From positions 5,978 to 68,586 of the forward strand of contig NW_019091766.1 in the NCBI RefSeq assembly GCF_001949145.1: a stretch of 62,609 nt of DNA. The letters run 5' to 3'. Under the pieces are notes generated by a model. The model was not told where the DNA came from and made no database searches. It was given only the letters and a program-made list of their open reading frames with translations. The position numbers and the translations under genes were made by a program. This document shows positions 1-11,000 of the stretch, in pieces. The stretch comes from Acanthaster planci (Eukaryota; Echinodermata; Asteroidea; Valvatida; Acanthasteridae). How positions within the stretch are numbered: the first letter of the stretch is position 1; every line of letters begins with the position of its first letter.

Positions 1-340
1 CAATTTCATCAGCGATGATTCTGATTTCTTCCGCTAAGTTGCCTCTTTTATTTGCTTGGATCAATCTGTTTTTAGCTGTTTGTACTAATTCTGAACTGGG
101 AGATACGTCCGTTCTTTCCTCTGAGGGTATAACGGGCGGTCGTTCGCTAAGTACCCCCGCGGGCCCACCGTCCAAGTTTGTATCCCACTCCGTTTCAGTG
201 GCGTTTGTTACGTTAAAATATCCAGCTTCAAACTGAATATTCTTTACTCTGATGACCTTGTCGCCTTTGGTGTTGTTGATCTCGTTTTTCAATTTAAACG
301 TCTGCTCGCTCTCGGTTAAGTAAAACGTGTGAGTCTCCAT
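1..340 (-). CDS. Virus-like ORF, product unknown, 3' end outside the window
   Basis: An open frame starts at the ATG at 338-340 and runs leftwards off the window for 113 codons without a stop. I do not recognise the protein. It is hydrophilic, begins METHTFYLTESEQTF, and has a proline- and serine-rich stretch in the middle followed by a charged, probably helical stretch. It has no intron signals and starts 30 bases after the end of the (read-through) frame of the upstream gene, so it belongs to a compact block of three genes on one strand. An A/T-rich TATAATAAAATG lies directly at the start. Compactness and company suggest a DNA-virus gene; structural or capsid-related function is possible but nothing in the residues shows it. 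Confidence 0.6.
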   Translation of the reverse strand, partial: METHTFYLTESEQTFKLKNEINNTKGDKVIRVKNIQFEAGYFNVTNATETEWDTNLDGGPAGVLSERPPVIPSEERTDVSPSSELVQTAKNRLIQANKRGNLAEEIRIIADEI

Positions 341-370
341 TTTATTATATACGTTTCTTGTTTGTTCAAT

Positions 371-853
371 CTATAGGTCTTGTTTGGCGAGCTTTGATTT
401 GTCGAGGGCGTTTTCCCAGTGCTTATCCGAAACTTAAAATAGATCTTTCACTTGAGATTCGGTTTCCCCAGTTGTCTCTTGATAACACACCGCGATTAAA
501 GCCTTCAACGGTTTACCTCTGGAGATCTTGTCGTTTAAAACTTGGTTTAACTTATATTCTATTTCACCCGCTTCGCCGTTTTTAAAACAAATGTTGTACT
601 TCTGCAACGTTTTTCTCGATTTTGGCGGCTTGGGTTTTTTCCAAACATGGTGCTTGTAATATCGATCTCCCATGTCTGCGGGGGTGTACGAGGAAACCCA
701 TCCAAAAATTAAACCGCAATGTTTACACGCGTATCTTTCGTCTATTTCAAGTATTTGGTGGTTACAAGGTGGCCTCGGTTTACTTTGTTTTTGAGATCCT
801 GCTATTTGTACTTCCTTTAGATTCAGCAAGTGACAAAGTTCTGCATCAGTCAT
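371..853 (-). pseudogene. TFIIB-like zinc-ribbon protein of viral type, with in-frame stop
   Basis: The frame starts at an ATG (851-853) and reaches TAA at 434-436 after 139 codons. A zinc-ribbon-like cluster lies at about residues 30-48 (C-N-H, then C-x-x-C-G). It is followed by a basic stretch (KKPKPPKSRK) and a helical segment (SRGKPLKALIAVCYQET) that resembles the cyclin-fold repeat of TFIIB-type initiation factors. The same frame stays open for 20 more codons after the TAA, to a TAG at 371-373. That extension looks like the continuation of the helix pair and ends just 30 bases before the next gene. The TAA may therefore be a disabling mutation, or may be read through. Even so the protein would be about half the usual TFIIB length, with only one cyclin repeat visible. 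TFIIB-like factors are known in nucleocytoplasmic large DNA viruses; assignment here is by motif only. Confidence 0.5.
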
Positions 854-889
854 TTTATATTAACAGTTTATTTATTTAAGGAAAAAAAA

Positions 890-925
890 TTAACCCCAGT
901 TATTCCGAGGAATAACCGAGGTTAA
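890..925. terminator. 36-bp near-perfect palindrome between two virus-like genes
   Basis: Arms 890-906 and 909-925 pair as TTAACC with GGTTAA and GTTATTCC with GGAATAAC, with two mismatched positions in between. It lies 15 bases beyond the stop of the 941-1684 gene on the minus strand and before the start of the next gene. This is where a 3'-end processing or termination hairpin would sit; palindromes at transcript ends are known in mimivirus-type viruses. The function is inferred from position and structure. Confidence 0.55.
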
Positions 926-940
926 ATTGATTTTTCAAAT

Positions 941-1684
941 TTAATCGACTTTTAATTCAAATCCGTTAAACGCTTGCAACGCCGACTTACTCGAAATTAG
1001 TCCATCGTTTCTAATTTTCAACGTTGCCGCTGTCACTCTAAACCTAACGCTGGCTCCGCAAGACAGTGAACCGTGGGTACCGTAGTATACGTCTTTTGCA
1101 CAAATAAATGATTGCGCGTCGCATCGCTTATTGATAAATTTATCGATATTTGACGAGTCGATGGATCTTTTTTGGTGATCAAACAGGGAGGCATAGGGAT
1201 CTATTTTAACGTACATTTGGTTTTTAGCCGTATAAGGCGGTTTAACTACATATTCGATCTTGTTCAATTCATCAATATCGCGACTGGTTTTGTAGGCGTT
1301 TACGGTGTTAAACGGGAGATTAGACCCTTGAGACTCAATAAATTTATAAACGGCCAAATTTATGTGATCGAGTACGTTTGTCGTAGGTTCTTGTATCTGG
1401 TAACAAATTTGACGGCCTTTGATGTTTTCGGGCGTTTTATCTCGAGTGCCGTATTTGTAAAGTGGGTTTATTCCGTAACAGGGTTCTATCGTCATAATCA
1501 ACAGGCGTTTGTTTTGGCCGTTGTGATTGTAAAAAATGGGTGAAGTGTAGGTCCCTTCTTTAACCACGGGTTTTGAAATGATTAATTTACTCGGGTCAAA
1601 GGGACCGTAGGTGACATTGGGGTCGCAGTTGTCGGCATTGAGACGCTCGTGGTCGTCTGAAACGATAAATACTTGAGTTGACAT
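941..1684 (-). CDS. Virus-like 247-aa protein of unknown function
   Basis: A single uninterrupted frame of 247 codons runs from the ATG at 1682-1684 to TAA at 941-943, without introns. There is no signal peptide or membrane segment. The protein is mixed alpha/beta in character. Recognisable stretches are YGPFDPSKLIISKPVV and FYNHNGQNKRLLIMTIEP near the N-terminus and a Cys/Gly-rich beta-like stretch YYGTHGSLSCGASVRFRVT near the C-terminus. The layout recalls single-stranded-DNA-binding or DUF-type core proteins of large DNA viruses, but I cannot assign a family from sequence alone. It is the first gene of a three-gene minus-strand block; a palindrome at 890-925 follows its stop. Upstream (1685-1725) is A/T-rich, with no host-like exon nearby. 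Confidence 0.65.
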   Translation of the reverse strand: MSTQVFIVSDDHERLNADNCDPNVTYGPFDPSKLIISKPVVKEGTYTSPIFYNHNGQNKRLLIMTIEPCYGINPLYKYGTRDKTPENIKGRQICYQIQEPTTNVLDHINLAVYKFIESQGSNLPFNTVNAYKTSRDIDELNKIEYVVKPPYTAKNQMYVKIDPYASLFDHQKRSIDSSNIDKFINKRCDAQSFICAKDVYYGTHGSLSCGASVRFRVTAATLKIRNDGLISSKSALQAFNGFELKVD

Positions 1685-2486
1685 GGTTCTGATTTTCCCG
1701 GGTTTGACTAAAATTTTTAAATATTGTTATCGGTCGAATTGTGGGTTATTGACGTCATTTGGTCGGACGGTCAATCCTTCAGTCAGTAAGCCGGCCAACC
1801 AACCGACCGACCGACCCCAACCAACCCCAACTGAACCGAACCGAGTTTTATTCTGGAACGGAAAAAAATTGATTCGCAGAAAAACTTCTGAAAAAGAAAC
1901 ATTCTTCATGTACAAACTGTGCTTAAAGTCGAGGCGGAAGGTTATGCAAAAATGAAGACGACTGATTAAATCAACACTCTTAACTGAAATATGCGCTGAA
2001 ACATCAGCCTTCTCTACTTCACAGTTTTTCACGTGTTGTTTTGCTGGCGAAGTTCAAAAGACCAAAAAATAGTTACAGAAAATCTAAATATTGGGCATTT
2101 ACACAATTATAGGGCAAAAGCGTGTAGGCAGCTGGTATAGCCACCAATAAGGTCATGTAAACGCCCCCTTAAATGGTGATCATCCCCGCCCACCCGTCCA
2201 AAATGCCCCCACCTTTTTTGTGTGTATTTTGTATTTCCAAAAGGGGGGGGCGCCGAAACATTACACGAGAAACGATCCCAAGCTTATATACCCTTTGGTC
2301 TGAGAATTCGCCCAAGACTAGTTCATTCTCGATCAGAGGCTGTTCCATCTATTGGACACGCGCTAGGAAAGGACAAAGCTCCATTCAGTTTTCGGAAAGG
2401 GTGGTAAACGGAACGGCACCACTGACTAATGAGACACAGCCGCATCCGAGTTAATGGCTGCAGCTGCGTCTGCATGTACAAACATA

Positions 2487-2664
2487 CAGTCCACCATTGG
2501 TAACAAGAGTACTGTTAATACAAGGTTCTGCTGATATATTCAGGAAATATCGAAGTTCCATTTCTTTGTTTTTCATTGCTTTTTATTCCTATAAATACAA
2601 GTTTCCTATAATAACAAGGTAACAGACCAAGTCCTAAAGATCTCTTAATAACGGGGTTCGACTG
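2487..2664. mobile_element. Pogo/Tigger-like MITE, 178 bp
   Basis: The element opens with CAGTCCACCATTGGTAACAAG-like sequence and closes with CTTAATAACGGGGTTCGACTG-like sequence, giving imperfect terminal inverted repeats of CAGTCSAMC...GTTA type. It is flanked on both sides by TA (2485-2486 and 2665-2666), the target duplication of Tc1/mariner-pogo elements. It contains no coding capacity. A related copy lies at 34474-34625. Confidence 0.6.
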
Positions 2665-3085
2665 TACTATTATGGGATCGAGGCAGATCTCATTAAATAC
2701 GTTTTTAAAGATACGTTTTGGCGTGCCAATTTATTTGTATTTAAATGGTATTTAATCATTGTACTTAGTTGACTTTGTTTAAATTTTAATACTGTTATTG
2801 ACTATTGTAAAATGCCGTACTTTGAGTGGTTTCTAATGAAATAAATAGACCATACGATAAATAATAACAATAATTCTACCCAACTTTTTAAGGGTAATAT
2901 GAAGTGAGACAGCGACTTCTGCTGCAAACAATTTTGCATTGGCGTGAAATCCCCTATCAAATTCGCGCCTTTGAATTTGAATTTGAAGTTATCATGAACA
3001 TTTCCGACTTTCATCGTCGTGGTCGTTACATTAGAAATTGCTGCTGTGTTTGTGTCGGGATAAGTGTTGCCCCTGGTCACATATT

Positions 3086-3109
3086 TTGTTGTTGTTGTTG
3101 TTGTTGTTG
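3086..3109 (+). repeat. (TTG)8 microsatellite
   Basis: Eight uninterrupted TTG units, with TTTG remnants on the right side. Confidence 0.9.
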
Positions 3110-3169
3110 TTTGTTTTAATAGTCGTTTGTGTGCATATTCTTATCGATACATGGGAAATTAAAAGACGG

Positions 3170-3420
3170 ATCCATAACATTTGGGGGGTGGGCAAACTGG
3201 GGTTTTTGGGGGGGACGGAAACTTTGGATTTTTTTCACGTAACCATTTATGGGCTTTCTGTCGGGAGTGAGGCCACATTTTGGGGGCTTTGCACGCTTTT
3301 TGAAGGAAGGGAAATGAAATGGACCAAAAATTCAGCTTTCTCTTCACTTTTTTCCGAAAATAACAAAAAGTTGTCCCCCAAAGGGATATGGCCCTCCTCC
3401 ACACGCCCTTGAGAAAATTA
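3170..3420 (+). repeat. Dispersed G-rich repeat, copy A
   Basis: G-tracts are followed by a T-tract, the motif ATTTATGGGCTTTCTG at about 3244-3261, and a GGAAGGGAAATGAAAT box. The order is the same as in 6815-7065 (+) and, reversed, at about 13875-14121. It lies just 5' of the first exon of the Ig-Death gene. Confidence 0.6.
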
Positions 3421-3537
3421 TTTCTTACATTCCATTTAATCAAATGTAAAGGACTGAAATTGTTCCGATTCAATGACATTTGTAGAACCAGACGATTGCA
3501 GCCTCGATTGTGTGTACGGTTACATCTGAAAAACAGG

Positions 3538-6500
3538 ATGAAATCAAAAAAAAAGCGTTCTGGAAGTATTTCTACAACACCTGTGAGAAAATCGCGCAAC
3601 ATGCCAGATCAAGACAACCGTGAGCCTATCGAGATAAATGGATCGACGGTGACTTTTGCACCGTCAGTTGAAACAGGTAGGTATTCCCTATTCATAACAA
3701 TACCTTAATTTTCTTTTAAATTTTTACTCAAAGGTTTGAGTTTCTACATTGACTCGGAAATATTCCACTGCTTGCTGCGTGTTTGCAAGGATGCAAATGT
3801 TTACGGAGGCACCACACGAGTTGTTAAGAGTAGAAGAAAAATGGATTCCAAAATGTGGGACAAGCATTTTTCGATCGCCACTGATCGAAAAGCGTGTTGG
3901 GATGCGCTAATAATACATACCCAGTGTGGACTCGTGGACAAAAGATGTTTACACGATGCAGAAAGGGGAGCCTTTCTGTGGATACATCCATGCATACATA
4001 AGCTCACCTTCTCTGAAAAACAGTTCACGGACCATTCGAATTAGGGTCATCTGTTGCAAAATGAAGAAGAGCCAAAGTAAACCATTAAAAAACAGTGAAA
4101 ATGGTATTAACAGCTCGACAAAGAGTATTTTATTAATTGAAAGACAACAGGCTACGTCCACACCAGGTATGGCAGGTGACTTCCGCACAAGAGAAGTCCA
4201 TATAAAAAGTGCACGGACGTCAAAATCTGGACTCAAATCCATTTGTCCCGAATGAAGCCACCGGCGGTCATTACCATGCCGAATACAAAGGCAAGGCTAC
4301 CATGAATGAATTTGGTTGGTTGGTTTACGAACACCAAAACCCGCATAATGAGTGGTGCGAACCAGCGTTGGAGTCACGGATCGAGATCGAGATCCTTTGG
4401 CGAATGGTGTTGTCCCGCCCTCATATCACCCTGCATGTATGGCGATGACTGTGTCAGAGTTTCAAGTGAATGTGCTTCCAGAATTTATGGCAGAAACATC
4501 AGTCTGTGTGTCATTGTAAAAAATATCTCTCACAGCGAAACCCATTGAAAATTCAGAATTGAGGCGCATTGTCCGTTGGCTGGCAGTAGAATATACCAGA
4601 CTCCTCGTTCATGGACCCACACGCACTTCTCCTTTCAGAAAGTGAAATAATAATTTCGCAAGAGTTCGAACGTAAAGAAATGGACGAATTCAAGTTGGTG
4701 TTAAAAGCCCCGGCGTCTGAGTCTGACGTCACGTGGTGGAAGGATGACAAAGAGATCTCTTCTGAGTGCATCGACGACACAGACCTGAATGAGCGAACCA
4801 TGACCATCCCAAACGTAGAGATAGACGATAGTGGAGTGTACCGAGTGAAAGGTCCGAACTTCGACCTGAAACTTATCCTCATAGTGACACGAGGTAGGGA
4901 CTTCAACAGCTTAAAGGGTGTAAGCCTCCTTTTGCTGGCACAGCATTAAACTTAGTACTTTTTGGCACTTTAAACAATAGCACTGTTCTTTACCCACAAT
5001 AACGCAAACTTCGTTTGCTGCATGGGATATGTGACTCATACTTTAAAAAAAGACGCACTAGGGTCACACGACCAGAAGATTCTGCTGGTAAAAGAAAAAG
5101 AAACTGATCATAGTTACGTTTGTCACAGAAATGACGTCAGGTAGAATATTGACACTTTTTTGCGTGCTGCTGATGAGTAAAATGTTGACCTTGCCCGCAG
5201 TATGTATTGTACACGAGCGGGTAAATGTTCACAGTAGTTCACGTTATCTACTAAGAGGTGTTTGCAAGAAAGTAGTCTAGATTCTGGTCGTTAGTGTGGC
5301 TCTTTGTAACGCAAATAGCCCACCTCTACTAGTAAGACACCTAAAAACCAACAGCAGCAACTACATTTTGTGTATGTGAACGCCTTTTATCAGTGAATAT
5401 GTTGCGCATAGCTGGACTTGCTCACATAGTCCCCCGTGGCAGTGGACCAGCAAGATATCATTAACTATTCATAATGCAGTTCAATTTCATTAATGAGAGT
5501 GTTGGGGGTGAAAGTCACATGGCGACTTGCTGCATCCACTTCCCATAGATGCCACAGTGCGTTGATATGGGACGCAACCCAAACTTCCACACGCATCAGC
5601 AGAGAGCAAAACTGTGTGTTGTTTTGTCTTTGTCTTTTTAGAATCAAAGTTCATCAATCAGCCACCTCGTTTTATCGAAAAGATTGAAAATCAAGAATGC
5701 AGTCTGCCGTACAACTTCTCGCAGAAACTTTGGAAAATGGAATTTTTTAAGGGAGAACAGCTGGAACCTTCTGGGCGCGTCGTTATAACCAAATCGGGAG
5801 GAATAAAGAAACTGGTTATTCACAGACTCGAGGAATCTGATTCTGGAGAATACCATGCCGTTTGTGGGGAGGTCCCGTCTCGGCCGACGAAGATTGTGGT
5901 TAAAAAGAGTAAATATTATATTATTTTATGTAGCGCAGTGAATGTCCGGGCTCTGAAAAGTGTGAAGATGGGCGTGGACAGGCAATGTCAGGACGACTGA
6001 CAACAATAGTAAAAATCAATCAAGCCCTTAACGGTACCATCTGACTTCAATTCCGTCCCCACTGATCAACGCCATAATGCCTCATTTATCTTTACTAGTC
6101 ATAGAACCAATCGTTGAAAACACTGAAACTGACCTACTGAGCATCCAAAGAGCTGATTAAACTCGAAAAGTGAATACCAAAAGTTGAAGCCAGAATCGTT
6201 AAAAGTGTTGAAAAATTTTGCCTTGGGGGGGCAAAACTCTTAAAATCAAAAAACAAATTTAACCTACATAGCTTCTTAAAATGTGCATATATTTCATTCG
6301 AAAAATGTTAAAGGCGTTGCTGATAATTACGTCACTGAAAATGCTTGTCCCCTGTGTGTAAGAATGCAGTATGCCCAAAATAACTTTCGACAAATTTAAA
6401 TTTGTTTAATTAAACAGGACCGTTATCTGCTGAGGACCCTCACGGTAGAGGTAGGTGTTACTTTTCGAGAACTATTATATTGGCAGGACAATCTTATCTA

Positions 6501-8060
6501 CATCAGTCCGCGAGACTGATGACAAATTCTAAAATGATTTCTATTCATATCTGACATAAACACGTCCAGTGACAAACTGCAACACTTGGTTTTGCCCATG
6601 TATCAACCACTTTGTGCATAATGACCGTTTTGTTTATTTATTCGGGGATTTATAAGCCTTTTTGGGTGGGAAAGTGTATAGGACTCGAGTTCTCTTTCTG
6701 ACGGACTAGCAATCAGATTCTGATGAAATTTCGACGCCGACTCGGGCCAAAGGACTTGGCCGAGTCTGGCACCCGCTCCACCCCAAAAATGACAGTTTCC
6801 GCATCTGAAGCAATTTACAAGGGTGGATTCAGAATCAGATTTTTTTGGGAAAGGGGGGGGGACTTGTTTTGGGGCCATAAATTTGGAGATTTTTTTTTTC
6901 ATATAACCTTTTATGGGCTTTCTGGCGGTTTTTCGGGGCCTTTTATTCACGCTTCTGGAAGGGAAAGAAATGAAATAGTCTTAGAAACGAAATCTCCTGT
7001 CTCTCAAAGGAGAAAATTTTGGGGACCATAGGCCCGTTGCCCTTCGCCATTCACCCTTGCTTACTTCCCTATCTATGTAAAGACAAAAATAAAACATAAG
7101 AAATACCTTCACATTGTTTCCAACCGCGGAGAAAGTGTTAGTTAAGTTACCGATAGTTTGCCATTTTAGCGCTTTAAAGTAAGAAACACGCATCTTACCC
7201 CGCCCCTACAACAGCTTTATTTACTTGAAAATTAAAAAAAATTACTCGTGAAAAAAATTTGGAATGAATTTCAGGAGACTGCATGCCAATTGCAAAATTT
7301 GTCTAGTAGTATTAACGCTGCAATATTCACAACTGGAGAACATATCAACTTTCCATTATTGCTCAATGCAATTTGTACCAATAATTTGTTTTATTTAATA
7401 GGACAGGGATCTTCTGAGCATCCAGATGTTAAAGGTAAGTGTTATAAACCGTCATACATACAACAATCATAGTCTTGAACGTTTACGTGTATACTGACAG
7501 TCAAAACTTTTTCTAACTTCGTAAACTGTAGAGTGGACACACTTCCAATGAAAACATTTTTTTCAGCCTTAAACATAAAATGAAAGTGTTACCTGCAGTT
7601 TTTTGTCACGAGCTAAACCGCTTCATTTGTTGTAGTAGAGTTTCCTTCTTGTGTATTTTGTTTTGTTTCGTTTAGTTTGTTTTTATCAGAGCTGCCATCT
7701 TTATGCTAGTGCCTCGACATCACTGAATATTATCGCTTTCAACTTTTCTGTCTCTACGCAGAGTTTCTGAGTGATGATTACCTCCTGAAATTATCGAAGG
7801 AAATAGGCGCAAAGGAAAGAGAACCCTTGGGCACCCATCTGAGAATTAAAGAACTGACTAATTATGAAACATCCCATCCTAGGAACCTGCAGGGACAGGT
7901 TTTCGCCATGCTTAAGGACTGGAAATGTGATACAATGACTGATACAAAGAGCGGTGAGAAACAAGTAAGGTTCCTCGGTGATTGCTTAGCTAAAATACGA
8001 CGCGCGGATTTGAAATCGACATTACTCAAAGATCACAAGTTAGTCGAAATCAAAAAGTAA
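3538..8060 (+). CDS. Ig-Ig-Death domain protein, unrecognised family
   Basis: Six exons join without breaking frame: 3538-3676 (or start at ATG 3601), 4639-4893, 5642-5908, 6418-6450, 7402-7434 and 7762-8060 (TAA). All internal junctions are phase 1, typical of Ig-domain genes. Exons 2 and 3 each code one titin/I-set-type Ig domain (W of strand C in TWWKDD; DDSGVYRVKG and ESDSGEYHAV F-strand motifs). The canonical disulfide is absent or displaced, as in cytoplasmic Ig domains. Two 11-codon linker exons follow. The last exon codes a Death-domain-like helical bundle (LLKLSKEIG, QVFAMLKDWKCDT, KIRRADLKSTLL). No signal peptide or membrane segment is seen, so a cytoplasmic adaptor of about 320 aa (341 with the upstream ATG) is inferred. 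AATAAA overlaps the stop (8060-8065) and another lies at 8515-8520. It is not MALT1, which has the reverse domain order plus a caspase-like domain. The first exon is the least certain. Confidence 0.72.
6418..6450 (+). other. 33-nt mini-exon of the Ig-Death gene (copy 1)
   Basis: It is bounded by AAACAG and GTAGGT and codes the linker PLSAEDPHGR. It matches the next mini-exon (7402-7434) at 22 of 33 bases in an ungapped alignment and has the same phase. Confidence 0.6.
6815..7065 (+). repeat. Dispersed G-rich repeat, copy B (MITE-like)
   Basis: This copy has recognisable inverted ends, ACAAGGGTGGATTC on the left and ATTCACCCTTGCTT on the right. Inside are the G-tract, T-tract, CTTTTATGGGCTTTCTGGCGG and GGAAGGGAAAGAAATGAAAT. 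It lies in the intron between the two mini-exons of the Ig-Death gene. Confidence 0.65.
7402..7434 (+). other. 33-nt mini-exon of the Ig-Death gene (copy 2)
   Basis: It is bounded by TTTAATAG and GTAAGT and codes GQGSSEHPDVK. It is the same length and phase as copy 1, with the shared protein pattern S-x-E-x-P. Either exon can be skipped without shifting the frame. Confidence 0.6.
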
Positions 8061-11000
8061 ATAAACAGGTAGCATGACGGCATGCTACCGTTTCAACTTT
8101 TGAGGACCAGATTGTCACATATCCATAGGATTTCTAAGACAAAGAAGCTGACAATTTTAATTGGTTATTCAAAAGTCACTTGTCTGGGTTTCCTTTGCGT
8201 GGATCCACACCAGACGGTATTGCCATGAAATGCTTCAGTTGTACCGTGAAACAGTACTGTGTGTCACTTGCGATTTTCCCTCCACGACTTTTTAGCGATT
8301 TTGAAATTATATACAATCGTAACTCAACAGGCTAGACTTGAGTTAAGATCTTTAGATTATTATATGGATAAAATGACACGAGTTCTCATATTTTGAAAAG
8401 CACATTAGCCCTTCTGATGCTATGCTGGGTAAGTTCCATATTTCAAAACTGCGCATTAATGCTACGTTTACTTCACTTAAAAACAGATCTCGTTTTATTT
8501 GAGTTCTTTCTTGTAATAAAACCTGTGTATTTGCAGTATTCTACAGGCACTGCAGAAAGAAGCCCTTTCAAAACCAAGAGGGAAAAATAAAAATCAAAGA
8601 TATAGTTGTCAATTTTAGAGGTTGTGAAACCCTGGAAATACATCCCTGAGAAAGCCGCTGGCGGTTAGGGAATGAAAGCCCAACTATGTATCGACTCCAA
8701 CTTCGATTCGAACGTGGGCTACGAAAATCAAGGGCAAGGACAGTAAGTAACTCGCCAGTCTGACATCCATGCATTTCACTGCAGGAATAAATCTTATACA
8801 AACACTGACATAGTATTAGAAGATTATCCTCTTCTGGCCTTTATTGTGCATTTATCACTCGTTGTCACACAAGAATCTTTGCCCGACCCACGCTTGTCCC
8901 GGGGACATGCGTTATTAAAGACTGGAGCCTTTTTGTGTGTCCAGGTTTTACCTTGAGTTCTCTTAGTTTATTTGGGCAAATTGTGCAATTTGAAAAGTTA
9001 ATGGAAATTTATTGTCAGAGTGCAGAAATTTCTGGAAAGTGTGAGAAACCTAATCAAATGTCATCACCAAGCATCCACCTGTAGAACACCTGATTTATCA
9101 GCGTAATTGCACATTTTTTTTAAAACACTTTAGCCACTTGGAGTGTTTTTTTACCATGCATCATGATCAAATCACATCGTTTCTTTGTCCTTTATATCAG
9201 TGTAACCTTGTCTAATTTCTTTGATGCCGCTGAGAAATATTGGGCTTTTTGAGAAATATACATTCACTGATTCCGGATCGTAAGAATATTATTTTGCCTG
9301 ATATTTCAATCCTGCAGCAGAGGATATTATTATTCAGCTTTGATCGATATGCAGACTTAAAGTCCAGTCGCAGTGTAGATTTGTGTATTCGAATCAGCAA
9401 GAGGACTGCAGCTGTTGGGTTGTATTATATATTGAAAATTGTATGTAGGCTCTATACAAGTGCAAAGTTGAAACAAAAGACGCTGGACTAAATTCCAAAG
9501 ACGTCGGTTTACGTCCAGTGTGGCGGAATTTTATTAGTTAATGTTTATGCTTTTAAGACTTGTTTTAAACACATCTGCGTGTTTTATTGATCAGGCATCT
9601 AGTTACCCTTTTACAGACCAACGGTGATGATTGTTTACGGATAATGATGTGCCCCTGGCTGGCTTATGTAGATAGGGATTGATTGGTTATATGTCGTTTG
9701 TAGATGTCCAGTCATTCCAGCGGCTTGCTTGTAAGGATTGTCCAAATTCTATTCAATTTGAGCCGAAGGTAGAGTGAAAGCACTTGTTATATACTGCTCA
9801 GATAAGTTCAGTCGTTAATAGCTGTTAATGTAGTACTGTCATTGTATTTACCCATGTTATAAATGTGACCCTTCATAAAAAGTTCGCTTTTCGCTTCTAT
9901 CGGGCTGGAATCACCTCACAATAACCATCTTAAATGAAAAGCAGCAACAGACATTCCGCTCAGTTAATTGCAGCTGTTGTTACGTTAGCAGGGGTGCAGG
10001 CAAGGACGCGGTACTATAAATATTGCAGTGTTACTAATAATACGCGTTACCGTCATAGTTTCATTTTTATTTCTTTGATGTAAAATAAGAAGTCGTTTGC
10101 AAACGAATGGAAAAATTGAACTGACTTTGAACGTTTAAAAACCTGCGAATATCTCGAAGAATATTGTACCCCCTACCAGTAATATACATTACATTATATA
10201 GAACTAAATATTTTTATATACTATCTACATAATTATATTTATAAATTCCTTCATAAACGTAAATTTGTGGTGGGAACTGGGGGGATGAATTACCCAGCTG
10301 TGGAAATATAAAAAGGGGGAGAGATGCTGACACCACATAACACTACGGGAGATGTTTATGATACTGATGTACATCTGCGCTCCCGCAGAGCCTAACATTT
10401 GAACAGTGTCTTTATGGATATTTTTAATAGACCTAAAACACAATGATGTCGCACAAGGTTTACCGTGGTGCATTATGGGTGAAAGGTGGGGACGACACAA
10501 CGCGCGCTCCCTCTACAACATCATGCGCATTGAAAATTGTCCAAAAGATCCCGAGGTCGAGAAGGCTATGTTCCAAAATGGTTCACGTTAACTGTTTTAT
10601 GCCATAAACACGCGAACCCCATAGCTGCATTTTTCAAGCTTCCACAAGGCCGCAAGTTTGTTCCGTCTGAACTGATCGCGCGCTGAGGCTCGCACGACTG
10701 ACGATTGTGTCCGCCATCTCTGATTTCTTAGACTGGTTCTTGTTCCGTGCGTAGTCTTCAGACGGAGATATTGATTTCCATTATAATAGAGATTAATGAA
10801 CGGGGACCAGTCCATGATTCCACCCCACTTCTTACCCAGTGGACAGCGGTAAATATTGCGAGATGTCATTTTGTCCTTTTTCTTTTTGAGCGCCATATTG
10901 ACTACCTCTGATTACTGGGAAAACCAGTTTTTTTTTTCTCATCACAAAAACGGGGGTGGGTGAATCAATAGCCCACCCCCCACAAGACCTGGGGGATATA

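Larger units (their letters stand above)
1685..3537. other. Intergenic, MITE and simple-repeat rich
   Basis: This holds the boundary between the virus-like block and ordinary host DNA, probably within 1690-2150. No coding exon is supported. Contents seen: short CCAACCAACCGACCGACC-type repetition near 1795-1820, a pogo/Tigger-like MITE (2487-2664), eight TTG units at 3086-3109, and one copy of a dispersed G-rich repeat (about 3170-3420). Confidence 0.5.

Noticed and set aside
3538-8060. Ig-Death gene as MALT1 or UNC5
   Set aside because: No paracaspase, thrombospondin, ZU5 or membrane segment is present, and the domain order differs from MALT1.
10597-10896. 99-codon minus-strand frame starting MALKKKKDKMTS
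   Set aside because: Low-complexity start, no splice-linked partner exons, no recognisable motif, and it lies in repeat-like DNA.
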